Assembly (NCBI GenBank): GCA_023140195.1
Contig: JAGLME010000004.1
Location: forward strand, 320,578-384,577
DNA length: 64,000 nt
Reading direction: 5' to 3'
DNA from: Thermoplasmata archaeon
Lineage (GTDB): Archaea > Thermoplasmatota > Thermoplasmata > RBG-16-68-12 > SOIM01
Shown piece by piece: positions 35,296 through 44,316 of this stretch. Every line of letters starts with the position of its first letter. The stretch's first letter is position 1. Under the pieces are notes generated by a model. That model searched no databases, had not been told where the DNA came from, and saw nothing but the letters and a program-made list of their open reading frames with translations. The position numbers and the translations under genes were made by a program.

Positions 35296-36086
35296 TCCTC
35301 GAAGACGCCGTCTTCAATTGCTTTGTCCAGATCGTCGATCCTCCACACGAGAAGGTATATCTCTTCCGCGACCTCGACCTCTGTTCCACCGAATCTCTCA
35401 CGGATCTTCTGAATGGCATCCTCGTGGATGTCATCGGGTATCTCCGGAAGACCTGAGTATATTCTGTTCTCTAATCTCTGGATGCCTTCGTCGGCAGAAG
35501 CGGTTTCCATTCTGGCTCCCAGGTAATCCTCCGAGGAAGGCTCAACCCTTTCCGGGAAGTCCTTCTCGCTCATGCCCAAGGACTTTATCAGTTTTCCGTT
35601 TTTCGAGGTCAGTTCACCATAGAGCTTGTAGGGGGTCTCTTCATTGAGCCAGACCCGCTTTACGGTGATGAAGTTGTCTTTTGTAACCCTTATTGCCTCT
35701 TGCAGTGCGCACAACCAGTCAGGGATGAGATGGAGCAGGTGCACCGATAATGTGGAGTGGAATGAATTGTCCTTGAATGGGAGGGAACAAGCGTTCGCGT
35801 AAATAACGCCCCGCAGACCTTTGGACCTCCCGACCCTCATCATCTCCCGGGAAATGTCGATGCCGACCGTGTCAAATCCATGGGATTGAAGCGGTCTCGA
35901 GAAACGTCCGGTCCCAACGCCGATATCTAGTGTTTTCTGTTGATTGTCCAGATATGACTCCATTCTTTCCAAGAGTCTGGAGAAATGTGGTTCTGGGATT
36001 CCCCTTGTTTCGTCGTAGATGTCTGCGATCCCATCGAAGAAGTTCGGTTCGGGCATTATCGTACAAATGCGAATGGTCTTCGGCAT
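35292..36086 (-). CDS. Class I SAM-dependent methyltransferase
   Basis: About 264 residues. The N-terminal half is a Methyltransf_11-type domain: FFDGIADIYDETRG, SAM motif TLDIGVGTGRFS, the acidic VGIDISREMM and a strand after PFKDNSFHSTLSVHLLH. The rest is a less conserved alpha/beta tail with Glu-rich stretches. The substrate is unknown. ATG 36086 fits a TATA-like TACATAATC about 33 bases upstream; ATG 36056 is the alternative. Upstream lies the inverted repeat at 36129-36193. The end overlaps dph5 by four bases. Confidence 0.75.
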   Translation of the reverse strand: MPKTIRICTIMPEPNFFDGIADIYDETRGIPEPHFSRLLERMESYLDNQQKTLDIGVGTGRFSRPLQSHGFDTVGIDISREMMRVGRSKGLRGVIYANACSLPFKDNSFHSTLSVHLLHLIPDWLCALQEAIRVTKDNFITVKRVWLNEETPYKLYGELTSKNGKLIKSLGMSEKDFPERVEPSSEDYLGARMETASADEGIQRLENRIYSGLPEIPDDIHEDAIQKIRERFGGTEVEVAEEIYLLVWRIDDLDKAIEDGVFED

Positions 36087-36128
36087 ATAGAAGTTGATGC
36101 TGTCGGGCCCAGATTGATTATGTATCAA

Positions 36129-36186
36129 ATTGTGACACGTTTTGGCAAGAGAAAGCCGTAATTGCTTCTAGATTTCGTGTCACAAT
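36129..36186. promoter_or_regulatory. 11-base inverted repeat upstream of the methyltransferase gene
   Basis: ATTGTGACACG (36129-36139) and CGTGTCACAAT (36176-36186) are perfect inverted copies 36 bases apart. The right arm overlaps a second palindrome, GTGTCA-CAATA-TGACAC (36177-36193). This gives three TGACAC half-sites before the methyltransferase gene, as expected for cooperative binding by a dimeric regulator. The ribbon-helix-helix gene next door is the obvious candidate binder (inference). Confidence 0.5.
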
Positions 36187-36202
36187 ATGACACCGAAATA
36201 CT

Positions 36203-36421
36203 TCACTCATCGTCCAAAGCCTTTACCAGCAGCTCTCTGACGACAGTGCTCCGGTTCTTGTGAGCCTTCTTGGCGATGGTTTCCAGTTCCTTGATCATTG
36301 AAAGAGGCATGCGTACGTTGACGAACCTCGACTCGCCCAACTGGTTTGTTCTTGCCATAATATCGGCCCGGCAACGCAGTGACACGGATAAGGATTTGCA
36401 TTCCTCCATGAACACTTTCAC
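36203..36421 (-). CDS. Ribbon-helix-helix (CopG/Arc-type) transcription regulator
   Basis: Up to 72 residues. The core SRFVNVRMPLSMIKELETIA is an RHH strand-helix, followed by KNRSTVVRELLVKAL as the second helix. Such proteins bind DNA as dimers through the strand pair. Either the GTG at 36421, right after GGAGGAGGTGG, or the ATG at 36358 (MARTNQLG) could start it; family comparison favours the shorter form, the Shine-Dalgarno site a longer one. It is divergent from rpa. Inverted repeats lie just past its stop. Confidence 0.75.
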   Translation of the reverse strand: MKVFMEECKSLSVSLRCRADIMARTNQLGESRFVNVRMPLSMIKELETIAKKAHKNRSTVVRELLVKALDDE

Positions 36422-36436
36422 CCACCTCCTCCTAAG

Positions 36437-36445
36437 CTATATAAG
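36437..36445. promoter_or_regulatory. TATA box between the RHH gene and rpa
   Basis: CTATATAAG reads as CTTATATAG on the other strand, so it could serve both directions. Toward rpa it leaves a leader of about 45 bases containing AAGGAG near 36499. Confidence 0.4.
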
Positions 36446-36514
36446 CTTAACAAACGATTCCCCCTCGGAGGCCCAAATAAGAACAGAAAGCCTCCCTGAA
36501 AGGAGAGTAATTCA

Positions 36515-37834
36515 ATGGACCGCGAACAAATCGCGCCCCATGTAGAAGACATAAAAAGGGCGCTTGACGACAAAGTGAGTGAAGACCAGATCGCTGGTGA
36601 GCTGGAGAACTACCTGAACGTGTACAGAGTACCTCTGGACTCTGCCAAGAGAAGCATTGTAAGGAAATACGGGGGGAACCCTGCCGGATTGCAGGTAGGG
36701 GTGCAGAAGAAGCTTGCAGAACTTGCTCCCAACGAGCCGAGCGTAAGCCTTCTTGCAAGAGTTGTATCGGTCAATCCGAAGGAGATCCAAGTGAACGGGA
36801 ATGCCAAGAACATTCTCTACGGGATACTCGGAGACGATACGGCGACCGTTCCGTTCACCGCGTGGGAAGTGGAGAACCTCGAGATGGAGAAGGGGGACAC
36901 CGTCCGCGTGGAGAACGCTTACACCAAGGAGTACAGGGGACAGGTGCAGATCAACTTCGGCAACAGGACGACCATCAGTCCCGAGAGCCCGGAGGCGGTT
37001 CCTCCGTTCACACCCGGGCCGGCCACTGTGAGACCCGCGAAGGTCGCCGACCTCAGGGAGGGCTTCGGAGGCGTTTCGATGACGGTGAGGATCCTCTCCC
37101 TGGAGGAGAGGGAGGTCATGGTTGAAGGCAACAAGAAGATGGTCTACTCGGGAGTGATGGCCGACGAAACGGGCAAGGCCCAGTTCACGGCATGGAAGGA
37201 TTATGGACTGAAGGAGGGCGACGTGCTCAAGATCGAGGGCGGTTACATACGAACGTGGAGAGGCATCCCGCAGTTGAACTTCGACGAGAGGGCGGAGGTC
37301 AACATAGTCGACGAGGACTTCCCGTCCATGGATGACCTGAAGACATCACCGAGGATCTGGATAGAGGACCTTATCGAGAGAGGCGGCGCGGTGGATACCA
37401 CCGTCAGGGGCATTCTCGTGGACGTGAAGGAAGGAAGCGGGTTGATCTACAGATGCCCCGAATGCAGAAGGGTCCTCAGAAAGAACGCATGCAGGATCCA
37501 CGGGGAAGTCGAAGGCGAGGCCGACCTCAGGATAAAGGCGGTCATCGACGACGGAAGCGGAGCCATCACTGCCATCTTCGGACGGGAGCTCACAGAGAAG
37601 TTCCTCAACAAGTCCATGGACGTGTGCATAGACATGGCCAAGGAGGCAATGACCCACGAGGTGGTGAGGGATGACCTGGCAGACATGCTCATAGCCCAAC
37701 CCATCGAGGTTCAGGGAAACGTCACCAGGGACGACTTCGGCATCATGATGATTGTCAATTCGGCGGAGGTGTTGAAGATAGAGGTAGAAAAGGAGGCGAG
37801 GGAGATGCTTGACGATCTGGAGGGACTCACATGA
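36515..37834 (+). CDS. rpa: Replication protein A, single-stranded-DNA-binding subunit
   Basis: A 439-residue archaeal RPA with three OB folds (about 70-150, 170-265 and 290-420) after a helical N terminus. The last OB fold carries a zinc knuckle, YRCPECRRVLRKNACRIHG. It coats single-stranded DNA in replication and repair. The next gene starts inside its stop (37831), so the two are translationally coupled, the usual arrangement of RPA with its associated protein in euryarchaea. The ribbon-helix-helix gene lies divergently upstream. Confidence 0.92.
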   Translation: MDREQIAPHVEDIKRALDDKVSEDQIAGELENYLNVYRVPLDSAKRSIVRKYGGNPAGLQVGVQKKLAELAPNEPSVSLLARVVSVNPKEIQVNGNAKNILYGILGDDTATVPFTAWEVENLEMEKGDTVRVENAYTKEYRGQVQINFGNRTTISPESPEAVPPFTPGPATVRPAKVADLREGFGGVSMTVRILSLEEREVMVEGNKKMVYSGVMADETGKAQFTAWKDYGLKEGDVLKIEGGYIRTWRGIPQLNFDERAEVNIVDEDFPSMDDLKTSPRIWIEDLIERGGAVDTTVRGILVDVKEGSGLIYRCPECRRVLRKNACRIHGEVEGEADLRIKAVIDDGSGAITAIFGRELTEKFLNKSMDVCIDMAKEAMTHEVVRDDLADMLIAQPIEVQGNVTRDDFGIMMIVNSAEVLKIEVEKEAREMLDDLEGLT

Positions 37835-38688
37835 TAAGGGAGGTGGCGTGGAGAGTGTTCGCAGGCGAGTACAACGATTCAAGTTACGTTTACACCGAGG
37901 GCGGGGAGAGAGCCCCATCCTATGTGGTCACCCCGCTCGGAGCCAGGATCAACCGTCTATTGGTGGTCGGGGTCATAACCGAGGTGGAGAACATCGCAAC
38001 CGAGGAGGAGCCCATGTGGAGGGCGAGGCTGGAGGACTCCACCGGGACCTTCTACATCTCAGCAGGTCAGTATCAACCCGAAGCAGCCCAGCAACTTGCG
38101 AAGCTCGAACCGCCCGTCTTCGCGGCGGTCATGGGCAAGAGCAGGGTGTATTCACCCGAAGAGGGCACGATATACGTCTCCATCCGTCCGGAGATGGTCA
38201 CCAAGGTCAGCGAGGACCTCAGGGACTTCTGGGTACTGGAGGCGTGCAAGAATCTCAGGGAAAGGATAACGGCCATGAAGGAGGCTCAGCAGATGGACCC
38301 ATTGACGAAGGAAGGACTCATTGCGCTGGGCTACAAGGAACGATTGGCGGACGGCATAGTCAGGGCCAAGCAACACTACCTGGACCTCGAAGTGGACAAG
38401 TATTCGGGCATGCTGATCGACGCTCTCAGATATCTCTTACCAGAGTTCAGAGAGCAGGCGGACGTCAAGGAAGAGACGGTGGACGAGGAGAAGGAGGACA
38501 AGGAGACCGACGTCCTCAAGCTCATCGAGTCGCTTGACAAGAACGGCAAGGGCGCGTCATGGGAGGATATCTTGAAAGGCGCCAAGAAGGCCGGCATCAA
38601 GAAGGACGAGTTGGAGGAGATAGCCAACGAACTTCTGGACAAGGGTCTGGTCTACGAACCCGTCCTGGGACGTATGAAGAAAATCTAG
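37831..38688 (+). CDS. RPA-associated OB-fold protein (COG3390 type)
   Basis: A 285-residue protein. It opens REVAWRVFAGEYNDS, typical of the RPA-associated family, then an OB fold (INRLLVVGVITEVEN...WRARLEDSTGTFYISAG), a helical middle and a C-terminal winged-helix-like segment after an acidic linker (KETDVLKLIESLDKNGKGAS). These proteins bind RPA and help it on single-stranded DNA in haloarchaea and methanogens. It overlaps rpa by four bases. Confidence 0.85.
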   Translation: MIREVAWRVFAGEYNDSSYVYTEGGERAPSYVVTPLGARINRLLVVGVITEVENIATEEEPMWRARLEDSTGTFYISAGQYQPEAAQQLAKLEPPVFAAVMGKSRVYSPEEGTIYVSIRPEMVTKVSEDLRDFWVLEACKNLRERITAMKEAQQMDPLTKEGLIALGYKERLADGIVRAKQHYLDLEVDKYSGMLIDALRYLLPEFREQADVKEETVDEEKEDKETDVLKLIESLDKNGKGASWEDILKGAKKAGIKKDELEEIANELLDKGLVYEPVLGRMKKI

Positions 38689-38702
38689 CAGCCAACAATA
38701 GA

Positions 38703-38711
38703 TTCTTATCC
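38703..38711 (+). promoter_or_regulatory. TATA box of the degenerate RecA-fold gene
   Basis: TTCTTATCC is centred 26 bases before ATG 38733, so this gene pair probably has its own leaderless promoter in addition to any read-through from rpa. Confidence 0.4.
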
Positions 38712-38732
38712 AAAGATTCCCTTTACCACCAC

Positions 38733-39629
38733 ATGAGTGGGATGCCTCTGACGCCAGAGATGGTTGAAGCGCACTTAGAGGACAAAGTGGACGATTTTCC
38801 GACCAAGAGGATACCCACCGGAGTCTCGGATTTTGACACCATCGTGAAGGGCGGTCTGCCCGCGGGTTCGGTAGTTCTTCTCCTGGGAGATGTTGGCGCC
38901 GGGCAGAGGGAATACGTCTACACGAGCGCATCCAAGATAGCGATAGTGACCGAGAACCCTCGCCTGAAGAAGTTCTACATGGGGTCTGCGGCCGAGGACG
39001 GTCTGCTGCCCAAGAACATCCGCTACATCAGCTTCACAAGATCAAAGCGGGACATATTGAACGAGGTGGCGATGTCGTTCAACCCCCAGTTCGTGGAGGC
39101 GATGGAGAGGTTGACCACATTCAAGGACTTCTCAGGGGAATACTTCAAGAGGACTGTCGTGCCGGCTTCATGGACGAACCGTGAGGACGAGAACCCGTTC
39201 AGCGGTCAGAGCGGGAATCTGCTCGAGAAGCTTGTGACCTACCTGGACGACAATGCCAGGGATTCAGTTGTCATTGTGGACTCCATAACCGACCTCGTGG
39301 TATCGGACGAGGTCAGCAACGACGACCTCATTGCGACCATGAAGGGGCTGCAGAGAGCGGCCAAGAACTGGAACGGGATCGTATACCTCCTGCTCACTCA
39401 GGGGATCATGGAGAGCAGATACCAGCAGATGCTGATGGACAGCGTGGACGGTGTCCTCACATTCCTGTGGAAGAGCTACCTGAACAGCTCGAAGAGGCAG
39501 AGATACATGTACGTGGAGAAGTTCAGCGGACTGCTTCCGCACTTGGAGAGCGAACGCATATCCAGGTTCCCCACGATGGTGACCAATCACCAGGGTCTTT
39601 CGATATTGTACATGGAGAGGATAATCTAG
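38733..39629 (+). CDS. RecA/KaiC-fold protein with degenerate Walker A motif
   Basis: A 298-residue RecA-superfamily protein. It opens like KaiC/RadA-type ATPases (TKRIPTGVSDFDTIVKGGLPAGSVVLLLG), but the P-loop is GDVGAGQRE: the essential Lys is Q58 and the Ser/Thr is R59, so it should not hydrolyse ATP in the usual way. Walker B-like VVIVDSITDLVV is kept. It probably acts as a structural partner of the intact ATPase that starts 9 bases after its stop. It follows the RPA pair, which suggests DNA repair, but RAD55-like proteins also serve motility and signalling. ATG 38733 is chosen by TATA spacing; an extension to 38559 has no support. Confidence 0.8.
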   Translation: MSGMPLTPEMVEAHLEDKVDDFPTKRIPTGVSDFDTIVKGGLPAGSVVLLLGDVGAGQREYVYTSASKIAIVTENPRLKKFYMGSAAEDGLLPKNIRYISFTRSKRDILNEVAMSFNPQFVEAMERLTTFKDFSGEYFKRTVVPASWTNREDENPFSGQSGNLLEKLVTYLDDNARDSVVIVDSITDLVVSDEVSNDDLIATMKGLQRAAKNWNGIVYLLLTQGIMESRYQQMLMDSVDGVLTFLWKSYLNSSKRQRYMYVEKFSGLLPHLESERISRFPTMVTNHQGLSILYMERII

Positions 39630-39637
39630 GTGGTGTG

Positions 39638-40330
39638 ATGGAGCTTATCAAGACGGGCGTTGAGGGATTGGACGAACTGCTTGGTGGCGGAGTACCCAAG
39701 GGGCACGTTGTCACGATCCTGGGAGGGTTCGGCACAGGCAAGACCACCTTGAGCTTGCAGTTCATCAAAGAGGGACTGGAGAAAGGGGAGAAGTGCATAT
39801 TCATCACCCTCGAGGAGACGGATGAATCCATATTCGAGAACGCCAAATCATTCGGCTGGGACCTGGAACGGTTCAAGGGCGAGAGCCTCTCGTTGGTCAA
39901 ACTGGAACCTGCTGACATGAAGAGCACTTTGACCAAGGTGCGGAGCGAGCTACCGTCGTATATCAAGAAGTTCGGTGCGGAACGAATCGTGCTGGACTCT
40001 GTCTCCCTGCTCTCGATGATGTTCCCCAACGAAGGTGAAAGGAGGACGCATCTGTTCGATCTCTGCCAATTGATGAGGAATTCCGGAGCGACATCGCTGC
40101 TGACGGCCGAATCGAAGGACGAGAACCCGAGGTCGTCCAAGGACGGGCTGGTGGAATATGTCTCCGATGGTGTCATCTCCCTTCAGCTCCAGGACACCAA
40201 GGGGTCGTCGGATGTTCAGCTGGTGATCCAGGTAGTGAAGATGAGGAGATTGGGCCATTCCAGGAGACTGAAACCCTACACGATCACCAGCGATGGGATA
40301 GTCGTTCATACTGAAGCAGAGGTCTTCTGA
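39638..40330 (+). CDS. KaiC/RAD55-like RecA-superfamily ATPase
   Basis: A 230-residue single-domain ATPase. It opens LIKTGVEGLDELLGGGVPKG; Walker A GGFGTGKT spans 29-36 with K35; tandem catalytic Glu near 59-60 in FITLEETDES; Walker B ends at D120 in RIVLDSVSLL. This is COG0467 type, one domain rather than the two of KaiC. GGTGGTG precedes ATG 39638. Its close coupling to the degenerate homologue suggests a hetero-oligomer in which only this subunit turns over ATP (inference). Confidence 0.85.
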   Translation: MELIKTGVEGLDELLGGGVPKGHVVTILGGFGTGKTTLSLQFIKEGLEKGEKCIFITLEETDESIFENAKSFGWDLERFKGESLSLVKLEPADMKSTLTKVRSELPSYIKKFGAERIVLDSVSLLSMMFPNEGERRTHLFDLCQLMRNSGATSLLTAESKDENPRSSKDGLVEYVSDGVISLQLQDTKGSSDVQLVIQVVKMRRLGHSRRLKPYTITSDGIVVHTEAEVF

Positions 40331-40406
40331 AACGAGTGTCGAATTCGTCTGTTGCCGACGAGAACTTGACTGTCCGGTGCTTACAATTGACACGGTGAAA
40401 CCACAG

Positions 40407-40417
40407 TTTTAATTATG
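40407..40417 (+). promoter_or_regulatory. TATA box of the purC operon
   Basis: TTTTAATTATG is centred 32 bases before ATG 40444, leaving a leader of a few bases. Confidence 0.45.
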
Positions 40418-40443
40418 TTCGCTACCATAATGTCAGCGAGAAC

Positions 40444-41364
40444 ATGAGGCTTCTGAAAAGGGGGAAGGTGAAGGATCTATTCGAAGTGAGCGAGAACGAA
40501 CTAGAGTTCCTTTTCACGGACAGGATTTCTGTCTTCGACAAGATCGTCCCGACGGATGTTCCCAAGAAGGGCGAGACCCTTTGCGGCGAGGCATCGTTCT
40601 GGTTCGAGAAGAGCCAGGAGATAGGGATCAGGACACATTTCCTCAGCATGCCGTCCCCCAACCGGATGAGGGTCAAGAGGGTGGACGTGATACCCGATTA
40701 CAATAAGATAGACAGCGAGACCACCAACTACCTGATACCTGCAGAGTGGATATCCAGACACTATGTGGCGGGTTCCCTTCACGACAGGTTGAAGGCCGGC
40801 AAGATGGACCCGACCGACCTGGGTTTCTCTGCCGGTTACACGCCGAAGTACGGGGACGAGCTCCCTGAGCCCATCTTGGAACAGACCACCAAACTGGAGG
40901 ATGTGGACAGGAAGATAGACAAAGCAGAGCTCCTCAAGATGACCGGGCTCACCGAGGACGAGTACGAAGAGGTTCTGGAGTTGAACTTGGAGCTGGACGA
41001 GAGGATCAGCAACGAGGTTGGACAACGGGGGCTCCTGCACGTGGACGGGAAGAAGGAGTTCGCCTTCGACGAGAACAGAAAGATCATGGTCATCGATTCC
41101 TTCGGCACATGCGACGAGGACAGGTTCTGGGACATCGAAGCTTACCAGAACGGAGAGTTCAAGGAGCTCAGCAAGGAGACGGTCAGGCAGTATTACCGTT
41201 CAACGAGTTACTTTGATAAATTGGAGGACGCCAGAAGCAAGGGCCTTGAGGAGCCAGATATCCCGCCTCTTCCACCCGAAATCCTGGAAGAGACGAAAAG
41301 CATATACATGGAGATGTACGAGAGGATAACGGGTCGGCCTTTCAAATCAGGATCACAAGTTTAG
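40444..41364 (+). CDS. purC: SAICAR synthetase (phosphoribosylaminoimidazole-succinocarboxamide synthase)
   Basis: A 306-residue purine-synthesis enzyme that joins aspartate to CAIR with ATP. It opens RLLKRGKVKDLFEV, the PurC ATP-site pattern, followed by FTDRISVFDKIVPTDVPKKG and the RHYVAGSL and VIDSFGTCDEDRFW segments. Full length. ilvE, sucC and sucD follow with short gaps, so it probably heads a four-gene operon. Confidence 0.92.
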   Translation: MRLLKRGKVKDLFEVSENELEFLFTDRISVFDKIVPTDVPKKGETLCGEASFWFEKSQEIGIRTHFLSMPSPNRMRVKRVDVIPDYNKIDSETTNYLIPAEWISRHYVAGSLHDRLKAGKMDPTDLGFSAGYTPKYGDELPEPILEQTTKLEDVDRKIDKAELLKMTGLTEDEYEEVLELNLELDERISNEVGQRGLLHVDGKKEFAFDENRKIMVIDSFGTCDEDRFWDIEAYQNGEFKELSKETVRQYYRSTSYFDKLEDARSKGLEEPDIPPLPPEILEETKSIYMEMYERITGRPFKSGSQV

Positions 41365-41375
41365 GAGTAGAGAAC

Positions 41376-42251
41376 ATGGGACTCACAATATATGTGAATG
41401 GCGAATATATGGATAGGGATGCCCCGTGCATATCGATCTTCGACCACGGTCTATTGTACGGCGACGGTATATTCGAAGGTATAAGGGCTTACAACAAGAG
41501 GATCTTCAAGTTCGACGAGCATATAGATAGGCTCTACAACTCGGCGAAAGCGATTGATCTGGTCATCCCGCTTGAAAAGGAGAAGTTCAAGAGGATAATC
41601 ATTGACCTGTGCAGGAGGAACGAGATAGTCAACGGGTACATGAGACCCATCGTGACCAGAGGGAAAGGAGATCTCGGCCTTGATCCGAGAAGGTGTAAAG
41701 AAGCGACTGTCGCGATTATTGCACAACCTTTCGACCCCCTTTACGGGGACGCGTACGAGAAGGGTCTGAAGGTGGTAACGACGAGCTGGAGAAGGAACCC
41801 GCCGCAGTGCGTCAACCCCAACATCAAGTCACTGAACTACCTGAACAACGTGCTTGCGAGAATCGAGGCGAACCAAGCTGACGCGGACGAGGCGTTATTC
41901 CTGGACAACGAAGGATATGTTTCAGAAGCATCCGCCGACAACTTCTTCATAATCCTCAATGACGTTGTCACCAGCCCACCATCGGTGACCAATCTCAGAG
42001 GGATCACAAGGGACACGGCAATGGAGCTGGCAGAGCAGAAGGGATGGAAGACCAGAAAGAGGTTGTTCACGCTTTTCGATGTCTACTCGGCAGAGGAGTG
42101 CTTCATCACCGGAACCGCCGCCGAGATCGGCCCGGTCGTGGACGTGGATGGGCGGATTATCAACGACGGGAAGCCGGGTCCGATGACGCTGGAACTAATG
42201 AAGGCCTACAAGGACCTGGTGAACAGCACGGGAACTCCCATATACGAATGA
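41376..42251 (+). CDS. ilvE: Branched-chain amino acid aminotransferase
   Basis: A 291-residue class IV PLP aminotransferase catalysing the last step of leucine, isoleucine and valine synthesis. PLP lysine K151 is in NIKSLNYLNN; DHGLLYGDGIFEGIRAYN at the start and EASADNFFII and FITGTAAEIGPVV later are class signatures. TAGGAG precedes the ATG. It lies 11 bases after purC and 10 before sucC. A D-amino acid or ADC lyase role in the same fold is less likely given the GTAAEI motif. Confidence 0.9.
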   Translation: MGLTIYVNGEYMDRDAPCISIFDHGLLYGDGIFEGIRAYNKRIFKFDEHIDRLYNSAKAIDLVIPLEKEKFKRIIIDLCRRNEIVNGYMRPIVTRGKGDLGLDPRRCKEATVAIIAQPFDPLYGDAYEKGLKVVTTSWRRNPPQCVNPNIKSLNYLNNVLARIEANQADADEALFLDNEGYVSEASADNFFIILNDVVTSPPSVTNLRGITRDTAMELAEQKGWKTRKRLFTLFDVYSAEECFITGTAAEIGPVVDVDGRIINDGKPGPMTLELMKAYKDLVNSTGTPIYE

Positions 42252-42261
42252 GAGTACGGAC

Positions 42262-43365
42262 ATGAAACTCCTCGAGCACAAAGCGAAGGAAGTGCTGTCC
42301 AGATACGGGATACCGGTGCCGAGAGGCGTTCTTGCAAGCGATCCTGAGCTGGTGAAGGATTTTCCATTTCCGGCCGCCATAAAGGCCCAGGTGCCCACCG
42401 GCGGAAGGGGGAAGGCAGGCGGTGTCAAGTTCGCAAAGGACTCAGAACAGGCAAAGGAGTTCTTCGACCAGATAATCGGGATGAATATCAAAGGCTATGA
42501 GGTCAAGCAGGTGTTGGTCGAGGAGATGGTGGAATCCGAAAAGGACCTCTACATCAGTTTCATGATAGACAGGAGAGAAGGAACGACACTCCTGATGGTC
42601 AGCGACGAAGGAGGCGTCGAGGTCGAGAGCGTTCCAGACGAGAAGATAATCAAGGCGCACATATCGCCGCTCATCGGCATTCAACCGCTCGCACTGAAGG
42701 CACTGACGATGTCCCTGGGCCTCAGCGAAAAGGAAGCTGAAGACCTCACGAGCATTCTGAACATATGCTACCAGGTGTACGAGAAGGAAGATGCGGAACT
42801 GATAGAGATCAACCCGCTGGTGGTCACCAAAGAGGGGAGATTCGTCGCTGTTGACGCGAAGGTAACGATAGATGACAATGCTTTGGCCAGACATCCGGAA
42901 TATCAAGACGTGCCACAGGACATCTCCGAATTGGAGAAAGAGGCGAAGAAGAAGGGCATCGCATTCGTGCAGCTGGACGGGGACATTGGAGTCATAGCCA
43001 ACGGAGCCGGCCTGACAATGGCCACCCTGGACGTTCTCAACGCAAAAGGGGGCAAGGGCGGGGTCTTTCTGGACCTTGGAGGAACGGACGACGCTGAGAG
43101 GGTGAAGGAAGCGTTCTACCTGATGCAGATGGCCAAACCCAGTGTCATATTGTTGAACATATTCGGCGGGATAACGAAGTGCGACACCGTAGCCCAGGGA
43201 GTCAAGGAGGCACTCGAAGAAAGGAATATCGACATCCCCGTGGTCGCCAGAATAAAGGGTCTGCACGAGAAGGAGGCGAAAGAGATCCTCAAGGACGCTG
43301 GCATGATCCCCACGGATACCATCTCCGAAGCTGCCGAAGAAGTGGTAAGGCTGGGTGGTTCCTGA
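42262..43365 (+). CDS. sucC: Succinyl-CoA ligase, beta subunit
   Basis: A 367-residue ATP-grasp subunit. It pairs with SucD to interconvert succinyl-CoA and succinate with formation of ATP or GTP. Visible: N-terminal [36 protein letters not shown], the metal-binding [10 protein letters not shown] and the C-terminal [13 protein letters not shown] and [10 protein letters not shown] segments. The stop and the sucD ATG overlap in TGATG, so the subunits are translationally coupled. Confidence 0.92.
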   Translation: MKLLEHKAKEVLSRYGIPVPRGVLASDPELVKDFPFPAAIKAQVPTGGRGKAGGVKFAKDSEQAKEFFDQIIGMNIKGYEVKQVLVEEMVESEKDLYISFMIDRREGTTLLMVSDEGGVEVESVPDEKIIKAHISPLIGIQPLALKALTMSLGLSEKEAEDLTSILNICYQVYEKEDAELIEINPLVVTKEGRFVAVDAKVTIDDNALARHPEYQDVPQDISELEKEAKKKGIAFVQLDGDIGVIANGAGLTMATLDVLNAKGGKGGVFLDLGGTDDAERVKEAFYLMQMAKPSVILLNIFGGITKCDTVAQGVKEALEERNIDIPVVARIKGLHEKEAKEILKDAGMIPTDTISEAAEEVVRLGGS

Positions 43366-44228
43366 TGGCGATACTTGTCGGCGGGAGCACGAAGGTGATC
43401 ATCCAGGGGATAACCGGACACCAGGGAACATTCCACGCGGGAGCAATGCTGGAGTACGGGACGAAGGTCGTTGGAGGGGTAACACCCCGCAAGGGCGGTG
43501 AGGAGGTCCATGGTCTTCCGGTGTTCGACAGCGTGAAAGAGGCTATGGCGGAGACCGGTGCGACAGCTTCCATGGTCCTGGTCCCAGCAAAGTTCGCGAT
43601 GGACGCCTGTTATGAGGCGATGGATGCAGGCATCGAACTACTGGTGCTGATCACTGAGAGGATTCCCTTCCATGACGCAATGAGAATAAAGGCGTACGCG
43701 AAATCCAAGGATATCAAGGTCATAGGACCTAACACACCCGGGATAATCTCTCCCGGACTATGCAAGATAGGGATAATGCCGGGTCACATCTTCACCGAGG
43801 GGAAGGTCGGGATCCTTTCCAGAAGCGGCACGCTCACCTACGAGATAGTGGACTGGATCACCCAGGGCGGCATGGGGCAGAGCACATGCATGGGCATAGG
43901 GGGAGACCCAGTCATAGGCATCAATTTCATCGAGGGTATGGAGCTCTTCGAGAAGGACAGCGAGACAGAGTGTGTGGTCCTGGTGGGGGAGATCGGAGGG
44001 ACGGCCGAGGAGGACGCAGCGGAGATCGTTCCGAGCATGAGCAAGAAGGTGTTCGCGTACATCGCCGGACAGACCGCACCTGCGGAGAAGAGAATGGGGC
44101 ATGCGGGCGCGATAATCTCAAGAGGCAGGGGAACGGCGGAGAGCAAGATCAAGGCGTTCGATGAAGTCGGGGTGCCGGTCGCAGCGCTTCCATCAGATAT
44201 CTCCAAGCTTTTAATGGGTCAGGTTTAG
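43365..44228 (+). CDS. sucD: Succinyl-CoA ligase, alpha subunit
   Basis: A 287-residue CoA-binding subunit. H246, in [11 protein letters not shown], is the histidine phosphorylated during the reaction. [16 protein letters not shown] is the CoA-binding Rossmann motif and [11 protein letters not shown] a further signature. ATG 43365 is inside the sucC stop codon. It ends the purC-ilvE-sucCD cluster; topA follows after a gap with its own TATA box. Confidence 0.92.
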   Translation: MAILVGGSTKVIIQGITGHQGTFHAGAMLEYGTKVVGGVTPRKGGEEVHGLPVFDSVKEAMAETGATASMVLVPAKFAMDACYEAMDAGIELLVLITERIPFHDAMRIKAYAKSKDIKVIGPNTPGIISPGLCKIGIMPGHIFTEGKVGILSRSGTLTYEIVDWITQGGMGQSTCMGIGGDPVIGINFIEGMELFEKDSETECVVLVGEIGGTAEEDAAEIVPSMSKKVFAYIAGQTAPAEKRMGHAGAIISRGRGTAESKIKAFDEVGVPVAALPSDISKLLMGQV

Positions 44229-44282
44229 TGACCTTCGGTCGAGCCAGTCATCGGTTTTTCTTCTCAAAACTCTTTGGCAAAC

Positions 44283-44292
44283 GATTAAATAC
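44283..44292 (+). promoter_or_regulatory. TATA box of topA
   Basis: GATTAAATAC is centred about 29 bases before ATG 44317, predicting a nearly leaderless message. Confidence 0.45.
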
Positions 44293-44316
44293 AGTATCTA
44301 CTACTGAACGGGAGCA

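Noticed and set aside
38559-38732. Upstream extension of the degenerate RecA-fold gene
   Set aside because: It overlaps the 3' end of the RPA-associated protein gene in another frame. The TATA box at 38703 fits ATG 38733.
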